From: an uncultured Bacilli bacterium
Lineage (GTDB): Bacteria > Bacillota_I > Bacilli_A > RF39 > UBA660
DNA length: 64,000 bases
Reading direction: 5' to 3'
NCBI GenBank assembly: GCA_934095845.1
Contig: CAKOKS010000001.1
Coordinates: 124,001 to 188,000, forward strand
Program-made: the position numbers and the translations under genes
Notes under the pieces: model-generated
What the model was told of the DNA's origin: nothing
What the model saw: only the letters and a program-made list of their open reading frames with translations
Database searches by the model: none
In this document: piece after piece, positions 26,350 through 34,728 of the stretch
Numbering within the stretch: position 1 is the first letter of the stretch
Layout: every line of letters begins with the position of its first letter

Positions 26350-27507
26350 ATGAAGATAATGATAAATAAAAAAAGCATAATGCTAACTTTGTTTTATATT
26401 TTAATGTTATTTTCATATTTTCAATTTGATAGTTTAAATTATTTATATACATCTTTATTACCAATATATAAAATGTTTCATTATATCAGCTTTTTTATAA
26501 TTGTATTGTTATTTTTTAAAAATAAAAATATGTCTAAAATAATAATTTATGTATTAATTTATTTGTTTATTCTTTTTATATCATCAATAATTAATGGCCA
26601 ACAATTTTTGCAGATATTAAATTATATGATGATGGTAATGAGCTTTTGCTTAATAACTGATTATGGAATAAAAAATAATACAAAAGAATATTTATATGCT
26701 ATTTCAATTTTTTTGAATTTTATGGTTATTATTAATTTTATAACAATTTTGTTATATCCAAATGGAATGTATATTAATTCAACTTTATATAAACAAAATT
26801 GGATATTTGGTTATAAAAATGCTCATATTTTGTATTTATTACCATGTGTTGCAGTTAATGCAATTAGATCATTAAAGTTTAAAGGACATTTGGATTATAA
26901 ATTTTATTTAATATTCTTTATTAGTTTTTTATCAATTGTAATTGTAAATAGCAGTACGGGAATAGTTGGATTATTAATTATCTTGATTTATTTAGTATTT
27001 AAGAAATTGCTTGATAAAGTTAATTTAGTAAATAGTTATTCAAGTATGGGTTTATATTTATTAAGCTTTGTTTCTATTATGATATTAAAAATTCAAAATT
27101 TATTTAAATTTTTAATTGTTGACATATTAAAAAAAGATTTAACATTTACCGGTAGAACTTATATTTGGGATAGTGTTTTAAAAAGTATAAAAAGTCATCC
27201 TTTACTTGGATATGGTAATGTAACTTTTCAATATAACAAGTATATATTTACAACACATAATACGATTTTAGATATTTTGTATAAGACTGGTATAGCTGGT
27301 TTTACTTTATATTTTTTGATAATATTTGAAACTTGCAAAGCTTTATATGCTTGTAAACAAAACAAAATTTCCAAATTTTTATCAATTATTTTATTGTCTT
27401 ATTTTGTAATAATGTTAACTGAGGCATACACGATAAACTATTATTTCTTTATTTTAGTTATTTGTTGTAATATAAAATATTTAAGGAGAAGTGAAGATGA
27501 TGAATGA
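26350..27507 (+). CDS. O-antigen ligase/polymerase (Wzy-like) membrane protein
   Basis: About 385 aa with ten or more hydrophobic helices and the large periplasmic-type loop signature GRTYIWDSVLKSIKSHPLLGYGN typical of PF04932 polymerases (shown here in two parts: GRTYIWDS and HPLLGYGN). It would polymerise repeat units outside the membrane. Several in-frame starts exist (GTG 26338, GTG 26341, ATG 26344, ATG 26350); ATG 26350 has the best spacing to AGGTGG. Confidence 0.8.
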   Translation: MKIMINKKSIMLTLFYILMLFSYFQFDSLNYLYTSLLPIYKMFHYISFFIIVLLFFKNKNMSKIIIYVLIYLFILFISSIINGQQFLQILNYMMMVMSFCLITDYGIKNNTKEYLYAISIFLNFMVIINFITILLYPNGMYINSTLYKQNWIFGYKNAHILYLLPCVAVNAIRSLKFKGHLDYKFYLIFFISFLSIVIVNSSTGIVGLLIILIYLVFKKLLDKVNLVNSYSSMGLYLLSFVSIMILKIQNLFKFLIVDILKKDLTFTGRTYIWDSVLKSIKSHPLLGYGNVTFQYNKYIFTTHNTILDILYKTGIAGFTLYFLIIFETCKALYACKQNKISKFLSIILLSYFVIMLTEAYTINYYFFILVICCNIKYLRRSEDDE

Positions 27508-28492
27508 TTTAATAAGTATTGTTATACCAATTTATAATGCTTCAAAATATCTGGAAAAATGTATTAATTCAGTTATAAATCAGACATATAAAAATTTAGA
27601 AATAATTTTGGTAAATGATGGCTCAATTGATAATTCTTTAGATATCTGCAATGATTTTAAAGATAAAGATAATAGAATTAAAGTTATAAGTAAGAAAAAT
27701 GAAGGAGTATCTAAAACAAGAAATATTGGAATAGATAAATGTAAGGGAAAGTATTTAATGTTTCTTGATAGTGATGACTATATTGATGAAATTTATGTAG
27801 AAAAGATGTATACATATTTGACTAAAAATAATTTATCGATGGTTACATCAAGTATGACATTAGTTGATGTAAATTATAATGTTTTAAAAGTTTCTTCATA
27901 TAAAGATAAAAGTGATATATTACAAGTTAAAGATATCTATAAAGATATCGTTAATACATCTTATTTTTGCCCAATTTGGAAAAATATAATAAAAGTTTCT
28001 TTAATAAAAGATAATAGTATTTATTTTGATGATTCTTTAAAATTTGGAGAAGATTTATTATTTTCTTTTAAAATAATTCAATCATGTGAAAAGATAGGGT
28101 ATTTAAGCTTTCCAGGTTATTTTTATGTTCAAAATAATGCGAGTATTACTCATAATAATTCTTTTGATATTGTAAAAAAATATGTTGAGGATAATAAGCA
28201 TGTTTATAGTATTTTAAATGAATATATTAACGATGATGTTTTAATAACAAATAGATTGTTTTCTAAATATAATTTTGCACTTTTGAAATTGATTAAAAAT
28301 TGTAAATATGGAGAATTTAAACATTATGCAACTTTATTATATAAAATTATGTTTAATAAAGATGACATTATAAAAGTTTGTGAAATAAATTATGAATCTA
28401 AATCAAATACTATATTAATGAATATCTTGGTAAAAAAACATTATTTCATTTATTATCTTGTTGCTAAAACATATTATTCAATTAAAAAGTAG
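27497..28492 (+). CDS. Glycosyltransferase family 2
   Basis: About 331 aa. ISIVIPIYNASKYL, LVNDGSIDNS, GVSKTRNIG and FLDSDDYID identify a GT2 enzyme; KFGEDLLFSFK is the catalytic acidic region. Overlaps the end of the wzy-like gene by 11 bp; the ribosome site AAGGAGAAG (27483) supports ATG 27497. Confidence 0.9.
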   Translation: MMNDLISIVIPIYNASKYLEKCINSVINQTYKNLEIILVNDGSIDNSLDICNDFKDKDNRIKVISKKNEGVSKTRNIGIDKCKGKYLMFLDSDDYIDEIYVEKMYTYLTKNNLSMVTSSMTLVDVNYNVLKVSSYKDKSDILQVKDIYKDIVNTSYFCPIWKNIIKVSLIKDNSIYFDDSLKFGEDLLFSFKIIQSCEKIGYLSFPGYFYVQNNASITHNNSFDIVKKYVEDNKHVYSILNEYINDDVLITNRLFSKYNFALLKLIKNCKYGEFKHYATLLYKIMFNKDDIIKVCEINYESKSNTILMNILVKKHYFIYYLVAKTYYSIKK

Positions 28493-28499
28493 GTGAAAC

Positions 28500-30026
28500 A
28501 TGAAAAGTGAAAGAAAGAAAAGTTCAATAAAAAATATGTTAACTGCAGTTGGATCAAATATTATTACAATTATAGTTGGTTTAGTTGCTCAAGCGATATT
28601 TATTAAAATATTAGGATCTGAATATTTAGGATTAAATGGACTTTTTTCCAATATTATATCAATGCTTGGTATAGTTGAATTAGGTATAGGTTCAGCAATA
28701 ATTTATAATATGTATAAACCTATAGCTGAAAAAGATACTGAGAAAATAAAATCTTTAATGAAATTTTATAAGAAAAGTTATAATATTATAACTTTGATAA
28801 TTGCTTGTATTGGAATTTTAATAATACCTTTTATTAAATATATTGTTGATATAAAAAGTGTAACAGCAGATATTAATGTTTATATAGTTTATTTATTATT
28901 CTTATCTGAAACTATTTGTTCTTATATATTATCTTATAAAAGAAGTATTTTATATGCTGATCAAAAAGAATATATTACAAATATTACTCATATAGGATAT
29001 ACAATAGTAGTTAATACATTACAATTAATTTCTTTATATTTAACTCATAATTATTATTTATATTTAATTATAAAAATCATGATGCGTTTAATGGAAAATA
29101 TAGTAATATCTATAATAGTTAGTAGAAAGTACGAATATCTTAATAATAAAAATATTGAAAGCCTTGATAAACAAACTGAAAAAGATATATTTCAAAAAAT
29201 TAAAGCTTTGTTTTTTCATAAAATTGGAACTTTTATAGTATCAGGAACAGATAATATTATAATATCAAAATATTTGGGCCTTGTTACTGTTGGACTTTAT
29301 TCTAATTACTTTTTAATTATTAATGCAGTTCAAACCGTTTTAAATCATTTTGTTTCTGCCACTAAAGCTAGTGTAGGTAATTTGCTTGTAACAGAATCTA
29401 AGAAAAAACAATTTGAAATATTTGATAAAATTCGTTTTATGAATTTTTGGCTATCATGTTTTTCATCAATTTGTATATTTGTAATAATGGATAGTTTTAT
29501 AACTATTTGGATAGGTTATAAGTTTGTTTTACCAACTAAAGTATTATTAGTTTTGGTAATTAACTTCTTTATTGTTTCATCTCGTTCTGCATATGGTGCT
29601 TTTAAAGAAGCAGCAGGTATATTTTATGAGGATCGTTTTATACCTATAATTGAATCTTTATTAAATATAGTTTTATCAATTATATTTGTTAAAAAGTTTG
29701 GACTTATGGGAGTATTCATGGGAACAGTTGCAAGTGGATTAGTATTATGGTGCTATAGTTATCCAAAATATGTTTATAAAAATCTATTTGGAAGAAGTTA
29801 TTATGATTATATTAAAGAAACAATATATTATTTAATTGTTTTTGTACTTATTGCTGGTTTTAGTTACTCATTAGCTATATTAATAAGCTTTGAAAACATT
29901 TATTTACAATTTATAAGCAATGTATTAATTGCTTTAATAGTTCCAAATGTAATTATGTTACTTTTATTTTCAAAAGATGAAAACTTCAAATATTTTATAA
30001 ATATGTTGAAAGGATTTAAAAAATGA
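28500..30026 (+). CDS. Polysaccharide flippase (Wzx, MATE/MVF superfamily)
   Basis: 508 aa with 12-14 hydrophobic helices, opening IFIKILGSEYLGLNGLFSNI, a hallmark of Wzx-type exporters. Moves lipid-linked repeat units across the membrane. Overlaps the next gene by 4 bp (ATGA). Confidence 0.9.
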   Translation: MKSERKKSSIKNMLTAVGSNIITIIVGLVAQAIFIKILGSEYLGLNGLFSNIISMLGIVELGIGSAIIYNMYKPIAEKDTEKIKSLMKFYKKSYNIITLIIACIGILIIPFIKYIVDIKSVTADINVYIVYLLFLSETICSYILSYKRSILYADQKEYITNITHIGYTIVVNTLQLISLYLTHNYYLYLIIKIMMRLMENIVISIIVSRKYEYLNNKNIESLDKQTEKDIFQKIKALFFHKIGTFIVSGTDNIIISKYLGLVTVGLYSNYFLIINAVQTVLNHFVSATKASVGNLLVTESKKKQFEIFDKIRFMNFWLSCFSSICIFVIMDSFITIWIGYKFVLPTKVLLVLVINFFIVSSRSAYGAFKEAAGIFYEDRFIPIIESLLNIVLSIIFVKKFGLMGVFMGTVASGLVLWCYSYPKYVYKNLFGRSYYDYIKETIYYLIVFVLIAGFSYSLAILISFENIYLQFISNVLIALIVPNVIMLLLFSKDENFKYFINMLKGFKK

Positions 30027-30445
30027 AAGTAAATTATAATGATTTACCAAGTGTAAAAAGGTCACTAAAACAATCAATTGATTCTCTTTATTATTTTGAT
30101 GAATCTTTAATAAATAATACCTTTTTAAAAGATTCTATAATATTTAGAATAGCTTTGTTTTTAGCAGATTCATATGAAGAAGTAATGAGTGAAGATGATG
30201 TTAAATTAAAAGTTGACTGTAGTATAAAAAATTCGATTATGATTCATGAAAGGGATAATGACAATCATAACATTATATATTTAAAAGTTTGTAATAATGA
30301 GAATGTTGAAAGTGTAAAAAAAGGAATTGTTCAGGTTGTTGAAAAATATAATTTTTTATATGGAGTATGCTTTAACATCAATGATACATATAAAAATTCA
30401 AGATTTGAAATGTATTATGACAATTCATGGAATAATTTATATTAA
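30023..30445 (+). CDS. Unknown 140-aa protein, end of polysaccharide operon
   Basis: 140 aa, soluble, mixed alpha/beta pattern; a VQVVEKYNFLYGVCFNIND segment and a repeated Asp/Asn-rich stretch. No family recognised. Its ATG overlaps the flippase stop (ATGA), so it is translated with the flippase and is probably an accessory of the cluster, but function cannot be inferred. Confidence 0.55.
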   Translation: MKVNYNDLPSVKRSLKQSIDSLYYFDESLINNTFLKDSIIFRIALFLADSYEEVMSEDDVKLKVDCSIKNSIMIHERDNDNHNIIYLKVCNNENVESVKKGIVQVVEKYNFLYGVCFNINDTYKNSRFEMYYDNSWNNLY

Positions 30446-30471
30446 AAGAAACAAAATGTTTCTTTTTTTTA
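30444..30471 (+). terminator. Terminator of polysaccharide operon
   Basis: Stem AAAAGAAACA / TGTTTCTTTT (30444-30453, 30457-30466), AAA loop, T run. Confidence 0.9.
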
Positions 30472-30481
30472 TTGCATATAT

Positions 30482-30500
30482 TAACCCATCAGGTTATAAT
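30482..30500 (+). promoter_or_regulatory. Promoter/operator of the toxin-antitoxin operon
   Basis: TAACC (30482-30486) and GGTTA (30492-30496) form an inverted repeat that overlaps a TATAAT -10 (30495-30500), a good place for autorepression by the antitoxin. Confidence 0.45.
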
Positions 30501-30517
30501 ACGTAAAAGGAGAACAC

Positions 30518-30838
30518 ATGATAATAACGTATACATCAAAATATAAAAGAGATTATAAAAAACTAGAAAATAAACACATGCATAAAGAATTGCAAACTTT
30601 AGAAAGAATTATTATGTATCTAAAGTTAGTAAATAATATGAGAGAGTTGCTTGATAATCCATATAGTAAGATTTTTCATATTGAAAAGAAAAGTGGAGAT
30701 TTAAAAGAGTTTTATACTGCAAGAGTAAATCAAAAAATAAGACTGTTTATTAAACCAGTGTCTAATGAAGATGATCTTGTTTTTATTGTTGAAGTAGAGC
30801 TTTTTAAGATAGATTTAAAACATTATAATGATGGGTAG
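30518..30838 (+). CDS. RelE/ParE-superfamily toxin (HigB-like)
   Basis: 106 aa. YTSKYKRDYKKLENK at the N-terminus, central KIFHIEKKSGDLKEFYTARV and RLFIKPVSNEDD strands fit the RelE/HigB fold, which cleaves mRNA at the ribosome or acts on gyrase in ParE. Toxin-first order and an 8-bp gap to an XRE regulator support a type II toxin-antitoxin pair. GGAGAA site. Confidence 0.75.
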   Translation: MIITYTSKYKRDYKKLENKHMHKELQTLERIIMYLKLVNNMRELLDNPYSKIFHIEKKSGDLKEFYTARVNQKIRLFIKPVSNEDDLVFIVEVELFKIDLKHYNDG

Positions 30839-30846
30839 GTGAGAAT

Positions 30847-31881
30847 ATGGAAAGAAAAGTACAACAAGGATTTGGTCCAATGTTAAAAGATTATTTAGAC
30901 TATTACAAAATAAATCAAACTGATTTTGCTTTAAAACTAGGTATTTCAAAAAAACATTTAAATGAGATATTAAATGATAAATCATATATATCTTTAGAAT
31001 TAATGATTGCAATATCTTTAATAACTGATATTGATGTTAACTTAATATTTTTCTGTGAAAACTCCAAAAAATTAGATTTATATTTACAAGAAAGATTTAG
31101 TTCCGACAAAGAAATAAAAGAATATTTAAATAGTTTTTATATCAATGATCTTTATAAAAATAAATGGCTATTATTGAAAGATAAAAACTCACTTTTACAA
31201 AATGCATATGATTTATTACAATTTTTACATATAGATTCTTATGATAAAGTTTTACCTTATATTAATAATAAAGTTTTATATAAAAAAAGAGATGATTCTA
31301 ATTTAATAAAAACATATTTATGGATAAGAAGATGTGAAAATATTCTTGAAGAAAATATGGATATAGGCGAATATAATTCTTCTAAATTAAATGAATTATT
31401 AGATGAATTAAAAGTAATAAGAATTAAAACATTTAATGAAGAAGAACTTGTTAAATTATTTAGAAAATATGGAATATATTTAGTTATAGAAGATACTCTG
31501 TCTGGAACAAAAACTAGAGGATGTTCAATGGTTAAAAAAACAAATCCATGTATATTTATATCAAAAGTTTTTAAAGAAAAATCATCATTTTATTTTACTT
31601 TGTATCATGAAATTGGTCATATCAAAAGCGATTTTAATAAATTAAAAAATAAAATTGCTATAGATGATAAAGAAAATGAAGATAATCAGGATAAATTTGC
31701 ATTAGAATGTATGATTAAAAATGTTGATTTTGAGCAAATGAAAAAGTTAAATAAACAAGAATTAGTTGATTTTTGTAAAGAAAAGAATATACCACTTTCA
31801 TTTTATTATTCAAGACTTGCTTATTTAGGAATCATAACTTATAGTAATAAAGATTATTTAAATTCAAAGGAAAAGATATAG
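30847..31881 (+). CDS. XRE regulator fused to an ImmA/IrrE metallopeptidase domain (antitoxin, HigA-like)
   Basis: 344 aa. Helix-turn-helix at residues 15-65 (NQTDFALKLGISKKHLNEIL), a helical middle, and a C-terminal COG2856 domain with zinc motif HEIGH (YHEIGHIKSD) and a downstream acidic ligand region. The HTH binds the operon operator; the protease domain may remove the antitoxin itself or another repressor under stress. Larger than a simple HigA (about 100 aa). Co-transcribed with the RelE-like gene. Confidence 0.85.
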   Translation: MERKVQQGFGPMLKDYLDYYKINQTDFALKLGISKKHLNEILNDKSYISLELMIAISLITDIDVNLIFFCENSKKLDLYLQERFSSDKEIKEYLNSFYINDLYKNKWLLLKDKNSLLQNAYDLLQFLHIDSYDKVLPYINNKVLYKKRDDSNLIKTYLWIRRCENILEENMDIGEYNSSKLNELLDELKVIRIKTFNEEELVKLFRKYGIYLVIEDTLSGTKTRGCSMVKKTNPCIFISKVFKEKSSFYFTLYHEIGHIKSDFNKLKNKIAIDDKENEDNQDKFALECMIKNVDFEQMKKLNKQELVDFCKEKNIPLSFYYSRLAYLGIITYSNKDYLNSKEKI

Positions 31882-31924
31882 TATAAAATTCATGATTTAA
31901 AACATAATAATTCTAGGTGATAAT

Positions 31925-32470
31925 ATGTCTAGAATATTAATGGTTGTAGGTTCAAGAAGAGAAGGTAATTCAATTCATTTAGCAAATAATTTAAAAGCTA
32001 TTTTTGATCGTAATAGAATTTCAAGTGATATTATAGTTCCAGGTAATCAAAAAATATATTTATGTACTGGTTGTATGGACTGCGATAAAAATGGTGTATG
32101 TGATTTTAATGATGATATGAAAGATAATATTGATAAAATCAATAATGCAGAAGTAATAATTTTTATTACTCCAACAAGATGGAATACGTTATCTGGAGAC
32201 TTAAAAATATTTATTGATAGGTTAAATCCACTTTATAGTGAAAAGAAACTTAAAGATAAAAAAATGATTGTTTTAGTTGTTGGTTCTAAATCAAGAAATG
32301 AATATTCTACAGATGGTGCTTTAACTTCTTTAGGATCATTTATTGAAAGCGCAGAAGGCAAATTAATTTATAAAGCATTTTTTGATAATTGTTTAAATTA
32401 TCCGGATATTTTAAACCATAGTGAAAAAATTGAAACTGTTGCTAATGATATAATAAATGCGATAAATTAA
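31925..32470 (+). CDS. NADPH-dependent FMN reductase / iron-sulfur flavoprotein family
   Basis: 181 aa flavodoxin-like fold: VVGSRREGNS phosphate-binding loop for FMN, CTGCMDCDKNGVC Cys-rich segment, and TPTRWNTLSGDLKIFIDRL. The Cys cluster resembles iron-sulfur flavoproteins, so electron transfer is plausible. AGGTGATA site; 44 bp after the antitoxin gene, perhaps read through from that operon. Confidence 0.82.
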   Translation: MSRILMVVGSRREGNSIHLANNLKAIFDRNRISSDIIVPGNQKIYLCTGCMDCDKNGVCDFNDDMKDNIDKINNAEVIIFITPTRWNTLSGDLKIFIDRLNPLYSEKKLKDKKMIVLVVGSKSRNEYSTDGALTSLGSFIESAEGKLIYKAFFDNCLNYPDILNHSEKIETVANDIINAIN

Positions 32471-32477
32471 AAATATA

Positions 32478-32506
32478 TAGAAACTTAATTTAAAATATGA
32501 TAATAT
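32478..32506 (+). promoter_or_regulatory. Promoter of small RNA unit 1
   Basis: TAGAAA (32478-32483), 17 bp, TAATAT (32501-32506). The same element with identical spacing precedes units 2 (32696-32724) and 3 (32862-32890). Confidence 0.5.
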
Positions 32507-32512
32507 CTATTT

Positions 32513-32627
32513 AGCAAGGAAACTTGCATACAATAAAAAAGGGAACATTCAGTTTTTCAGAGTTGAATGTTTACCAAAATTATATTTCTTTAGACACTTA
32601 TTCTAACGGATGAGTGTCATTTTTTTA
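32513..32627 (+). ncRNA. Tandem small RNA, unit 1
   Basis: Predicted about 115-nt RNA with three hairpins. First: GCAAG / CTTGC (32514-32518, 32523-32527) with a GAAA tetraloop. Linker with an A-run and GGGAA. Second: AACATTCA / TGAATGTT (32544-32551, 32564-32571). Third: terminator GACACTTA / TGAGTGTC (32593-32600, 32611-32618) with T run. No credible reading frame. Family unknown to me. Confidence 0.65.
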
Positions 32628-32730
32628 TTACAACTATCAAAGATTTAAAAGATAATAAGATATTTACTTTTTATTAACAATATATTAAAAGTGGGTAGAA
32701 AAATAATAAAAAATATGATAATATGTATTT

Positions 32731-32839
32731 AGCAAGAGAACTTGCATACAATAAAAAAGGGAACATTCAGTTTACACATGTTGAATGTTATCCTATTAAG
32801 TGGGAAGACACTCTAACATCTTAGAGTGTTTATTTTTTA
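32731..32839 (+). ncRNA. Tandem small RNA, unit 2
   Basis: Second copy. Hairpin 1 keeps the GCAAG / CTTGC stem (32732-32736, 32741-32745) with loop AGAA; hairpin 2 is AACATTCA / TGAATGTT (32762-32769, 32782-32789) with a different loop; the terminator stem is ACACTCTAA / TTAGAGTGT (32808-32816, 32821-32829), unlike unit 1 in sequence but equal in role. Confidence 0.65.
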
Positions 32840-32896
32840 TTAACAATATATTAAAAATGAGTAGAAAAATAATAAAAAATATGATAATATGTATTT

Positions 32897-33013
32897 AGCA
32901 AGACAACTTGCATACAATAAAAAAGGAAACATTCAGTTTGCAAATGTTGAATGTCTACCTGTTATTTTTACAGCAGACATTTAATTCTTTTGAATTAAGT
33001 GTCTATTTTTTTA
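32897..33013 (+). ncRNA. Tandem small RNA, unit 3
   Basis: Third copy. GCAAG / CTTGC (32898-32902, 32907-32911) with loop ACAA; ACATTCA / TGAATGT (32929-32935, 32948-32954); terminator AGACATTTAATTC paired with GAATTAAGTGTCT (32975-32987, 32992-33004), 13 pairs with one G-U, then T run. The 85-aa frame that crosses this unit has no ribosome site and is not a gene. Confidence 0.65.
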
Positions 33014-33212
33014 TTACAACTATCAAGATGATAAGAAGAAATAAAATGATAGTAATGTATTTAAGAACTTTTATGATAAAGGTTCTTTTTTTCATTATAT
33101 CAAACATCCTCTCTAAAAAGATTAGAGGTAGACACTCAACAACTGATGTTCCAAGTAAATTATAACAAATAAATAAATTACAATCAATACAAACGTTCGT
33201 GCATATTGAAAT

Positions 33213-33241
33213 TTGCAAAAGCCATTAAAATCTGCTATAAT
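33213..33241 (+). promoter_or_regulatory. Sigma-A promoter of the LCP gene
   Basis: TTGCAA (33213-33218), 17-bp spacer, TATAAT (33236-33241). Confidence 0.75.
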
Positions 33242-33264
33242 ACAGGCCAATGTGAGGGGATATT

Positions 33265-34668
33265 ATGAAAAATACATTAAAAATTGTGCTTAGTATTTTA
33301 ACAATTATATTATCAATTATTTGTATATTTACAATTAAAGGTTTAAATATGTTGCCAAATAAATATTTTATTATATTTGTAAGTATTATGATTTTATTTA
33401 ATCTTATTGGTTTACTTTTATATGCAAAGAAAAAATGGCTTAATATAATTGGTCTTGTAATAAGTATAATAACAATTATTGTTTCTATAATTGGGTATTA
33501 TTATGGAAGTGAAACTATTGATTATTTAAAACATTCTTTTAATAATGATTCTGTAGAAATCAGTGAATATGGATTATATGTATTAAAAAAGAATAATTTT
33601 GAATTAAATAATATTAAAAATTTTGGATATTTAAATGATGAATTTGCAGAAAAGGCTGTAAAAGAACTTAAAAGTAGAACAAATGCTGAAGAATTATCTT
33701 ATGATGATATGTACACTTTATCAAATGATTTAAAAGATAACAAATTAAATTCAATGTTACTTGATAAAACATACTATAATATGCTTCTTGATGAAAATGA
33801 AATATCTGAAGATGATGTAAAATTAATATATAGTTTTAATATTGAAGTAGAGAAAAAAGTTACAAAACAAAGTGTTGAAACATTAAAACCATTTAACATA
33901 TTCTTATCTGGAAGTGATGCTAGAAGTAATTACATTGCTAGTAAAACTAGAAGTGATGTTAATATGATTATAAGTGTAGATCCAAAGAAAAAAACAATTC
34001 TTTTAACAAGTATACCAAGAGATTACTATGTTTCAGTTTATGGTAAAACTGGTTTAAAAGATAAACTTACTCATGCAGGTATTTATGGAATAGATACAAG
34101 TGTTAAAACTGTTGAAAACTTATTTGATATAAACATTGATTATTATATAAAAGTTGGTTTTTCTTCAGTTATTGAAGTTGTTAATTTAATAGGTGGAATA
34201 GATATAGAAAGTGATAAAGCATTTGTAAGTCATTGTGGTGATGGTGGAGCAATAAAAACAAATGTTAAAAAAGGAATGAATCACTTTAATGGTGGTGAGG
34301 CTTTAAGTTATGCAAGAGAAAGATATGCATATGCTTTAGGTGATAGACATCGTATTTTAAATCAACAACAAGTACTAGAAGCAGTTATTAATAAAGTAAC
34401 TACTGATAAATCTATTTTATTAAAATATGATAAATTACTTAAATCTTTAAGTAAACTATATAAAACTAATATTCCTAGTGAACTTATTTCTTTATTAGTT
34501 AAAAACCAACTTGAGGATATGAGTGGATATAAAATAGAAAGACAAAGTGTTTCAGGATCTGATGCATCAATGAACACTTATACAGCACCAAGTAAAAAAA
34601 GATATGTTATGATCCCTTATGAAAAAGATGTAAAAAAAGCTAGTGAAAACATTAAGAAATATGCTTAA
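33265..34668 (+). CDS. LytR-CpsA-Psr (LCP) family wall-polymer ligase
   Basis: 467 aa. Three N-terminal helices (to about residue 85), an accessory domain (about 95-205) and the LCP core with FLSGSDAR, SDVNMIISVDP, TSIPRDYYV, HAGIYGID, VEVVNLIGGID-like and YARERYAYALGDRHR (Arg residues that bind pyrophosphate). It attaches wall teichoic acid or capsule to peptidoglycan, plausibly the polymer from the 22654-30445 cluster. Good promoter and GAGGGGAT site; ends in a terminator. Confidence 0.93.
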   Translation: MKNTLKIVLSILTIILSIICIFTIKGLNMLPNKYFIIFVSIMILFNLIGLLLYAKKKWLNIIGLVISIITIIVSIIGYYYGSETIDYLKHSFNNDSVEISEYGLYVLKKNNFELNNIKNFGYLNDEFAEKAVKELKSRTNAEELSYDDMYTLSNDLKDNKLNSMLLDKTYYNMLLDENEISEDDVKLIYSFNIEVEKKVTKQSVETLKPFNIFLSGSDARSNYIASKTRSDVNMIISVDPKKKTILLTSIPRDYYVSVYGKTGLKDKLTHAGIYGIDTSVKTVENLFDINIDYYIKVGFSSVIEVVNLIGGIDIESDKAFVSHCGDGGAIKTNVKKGMNHFNGGEALSYARERYAYALGDRHRILNQQQVLEAVINKVTTDKSILLKYDKLLKSLSKLYKTNIPSELISLLVKNQLEDMSGYKIERQSVSGSDASMNTYTAPSKKRYVMIPYEKDVKKASENIKKYA

Positions 34669-34677
34669 TGTTTTTTC
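34647..34677 (+). terminator. Terminator after LCP gene
   Basis: ACATTAAG / CTTAATGT (34649-34656, 34664-34671), 7-nt loop, T run; overlaps the stop. Confidence 0.8.
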
Positions 34678-34728
34678 TTGTTTTAAATGATTACTTAATG
34701 TATAATTAGTCTAGATTGGATGGTTAAT

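Noticed and set aside
32908..33165. An 85-codon frame across small RNA unit 3
   Set aside because: No ribosome site, runs through a terminator hairpin and is not supported in the other two copies of the repeat.
33189..33205. CAAACGTTCGTG as a possible SOS or other operator upstream of the LCP gene
   Set aside because: Only one half of the SOS consensus fits; the second half has several mismatches, so I do not call it.
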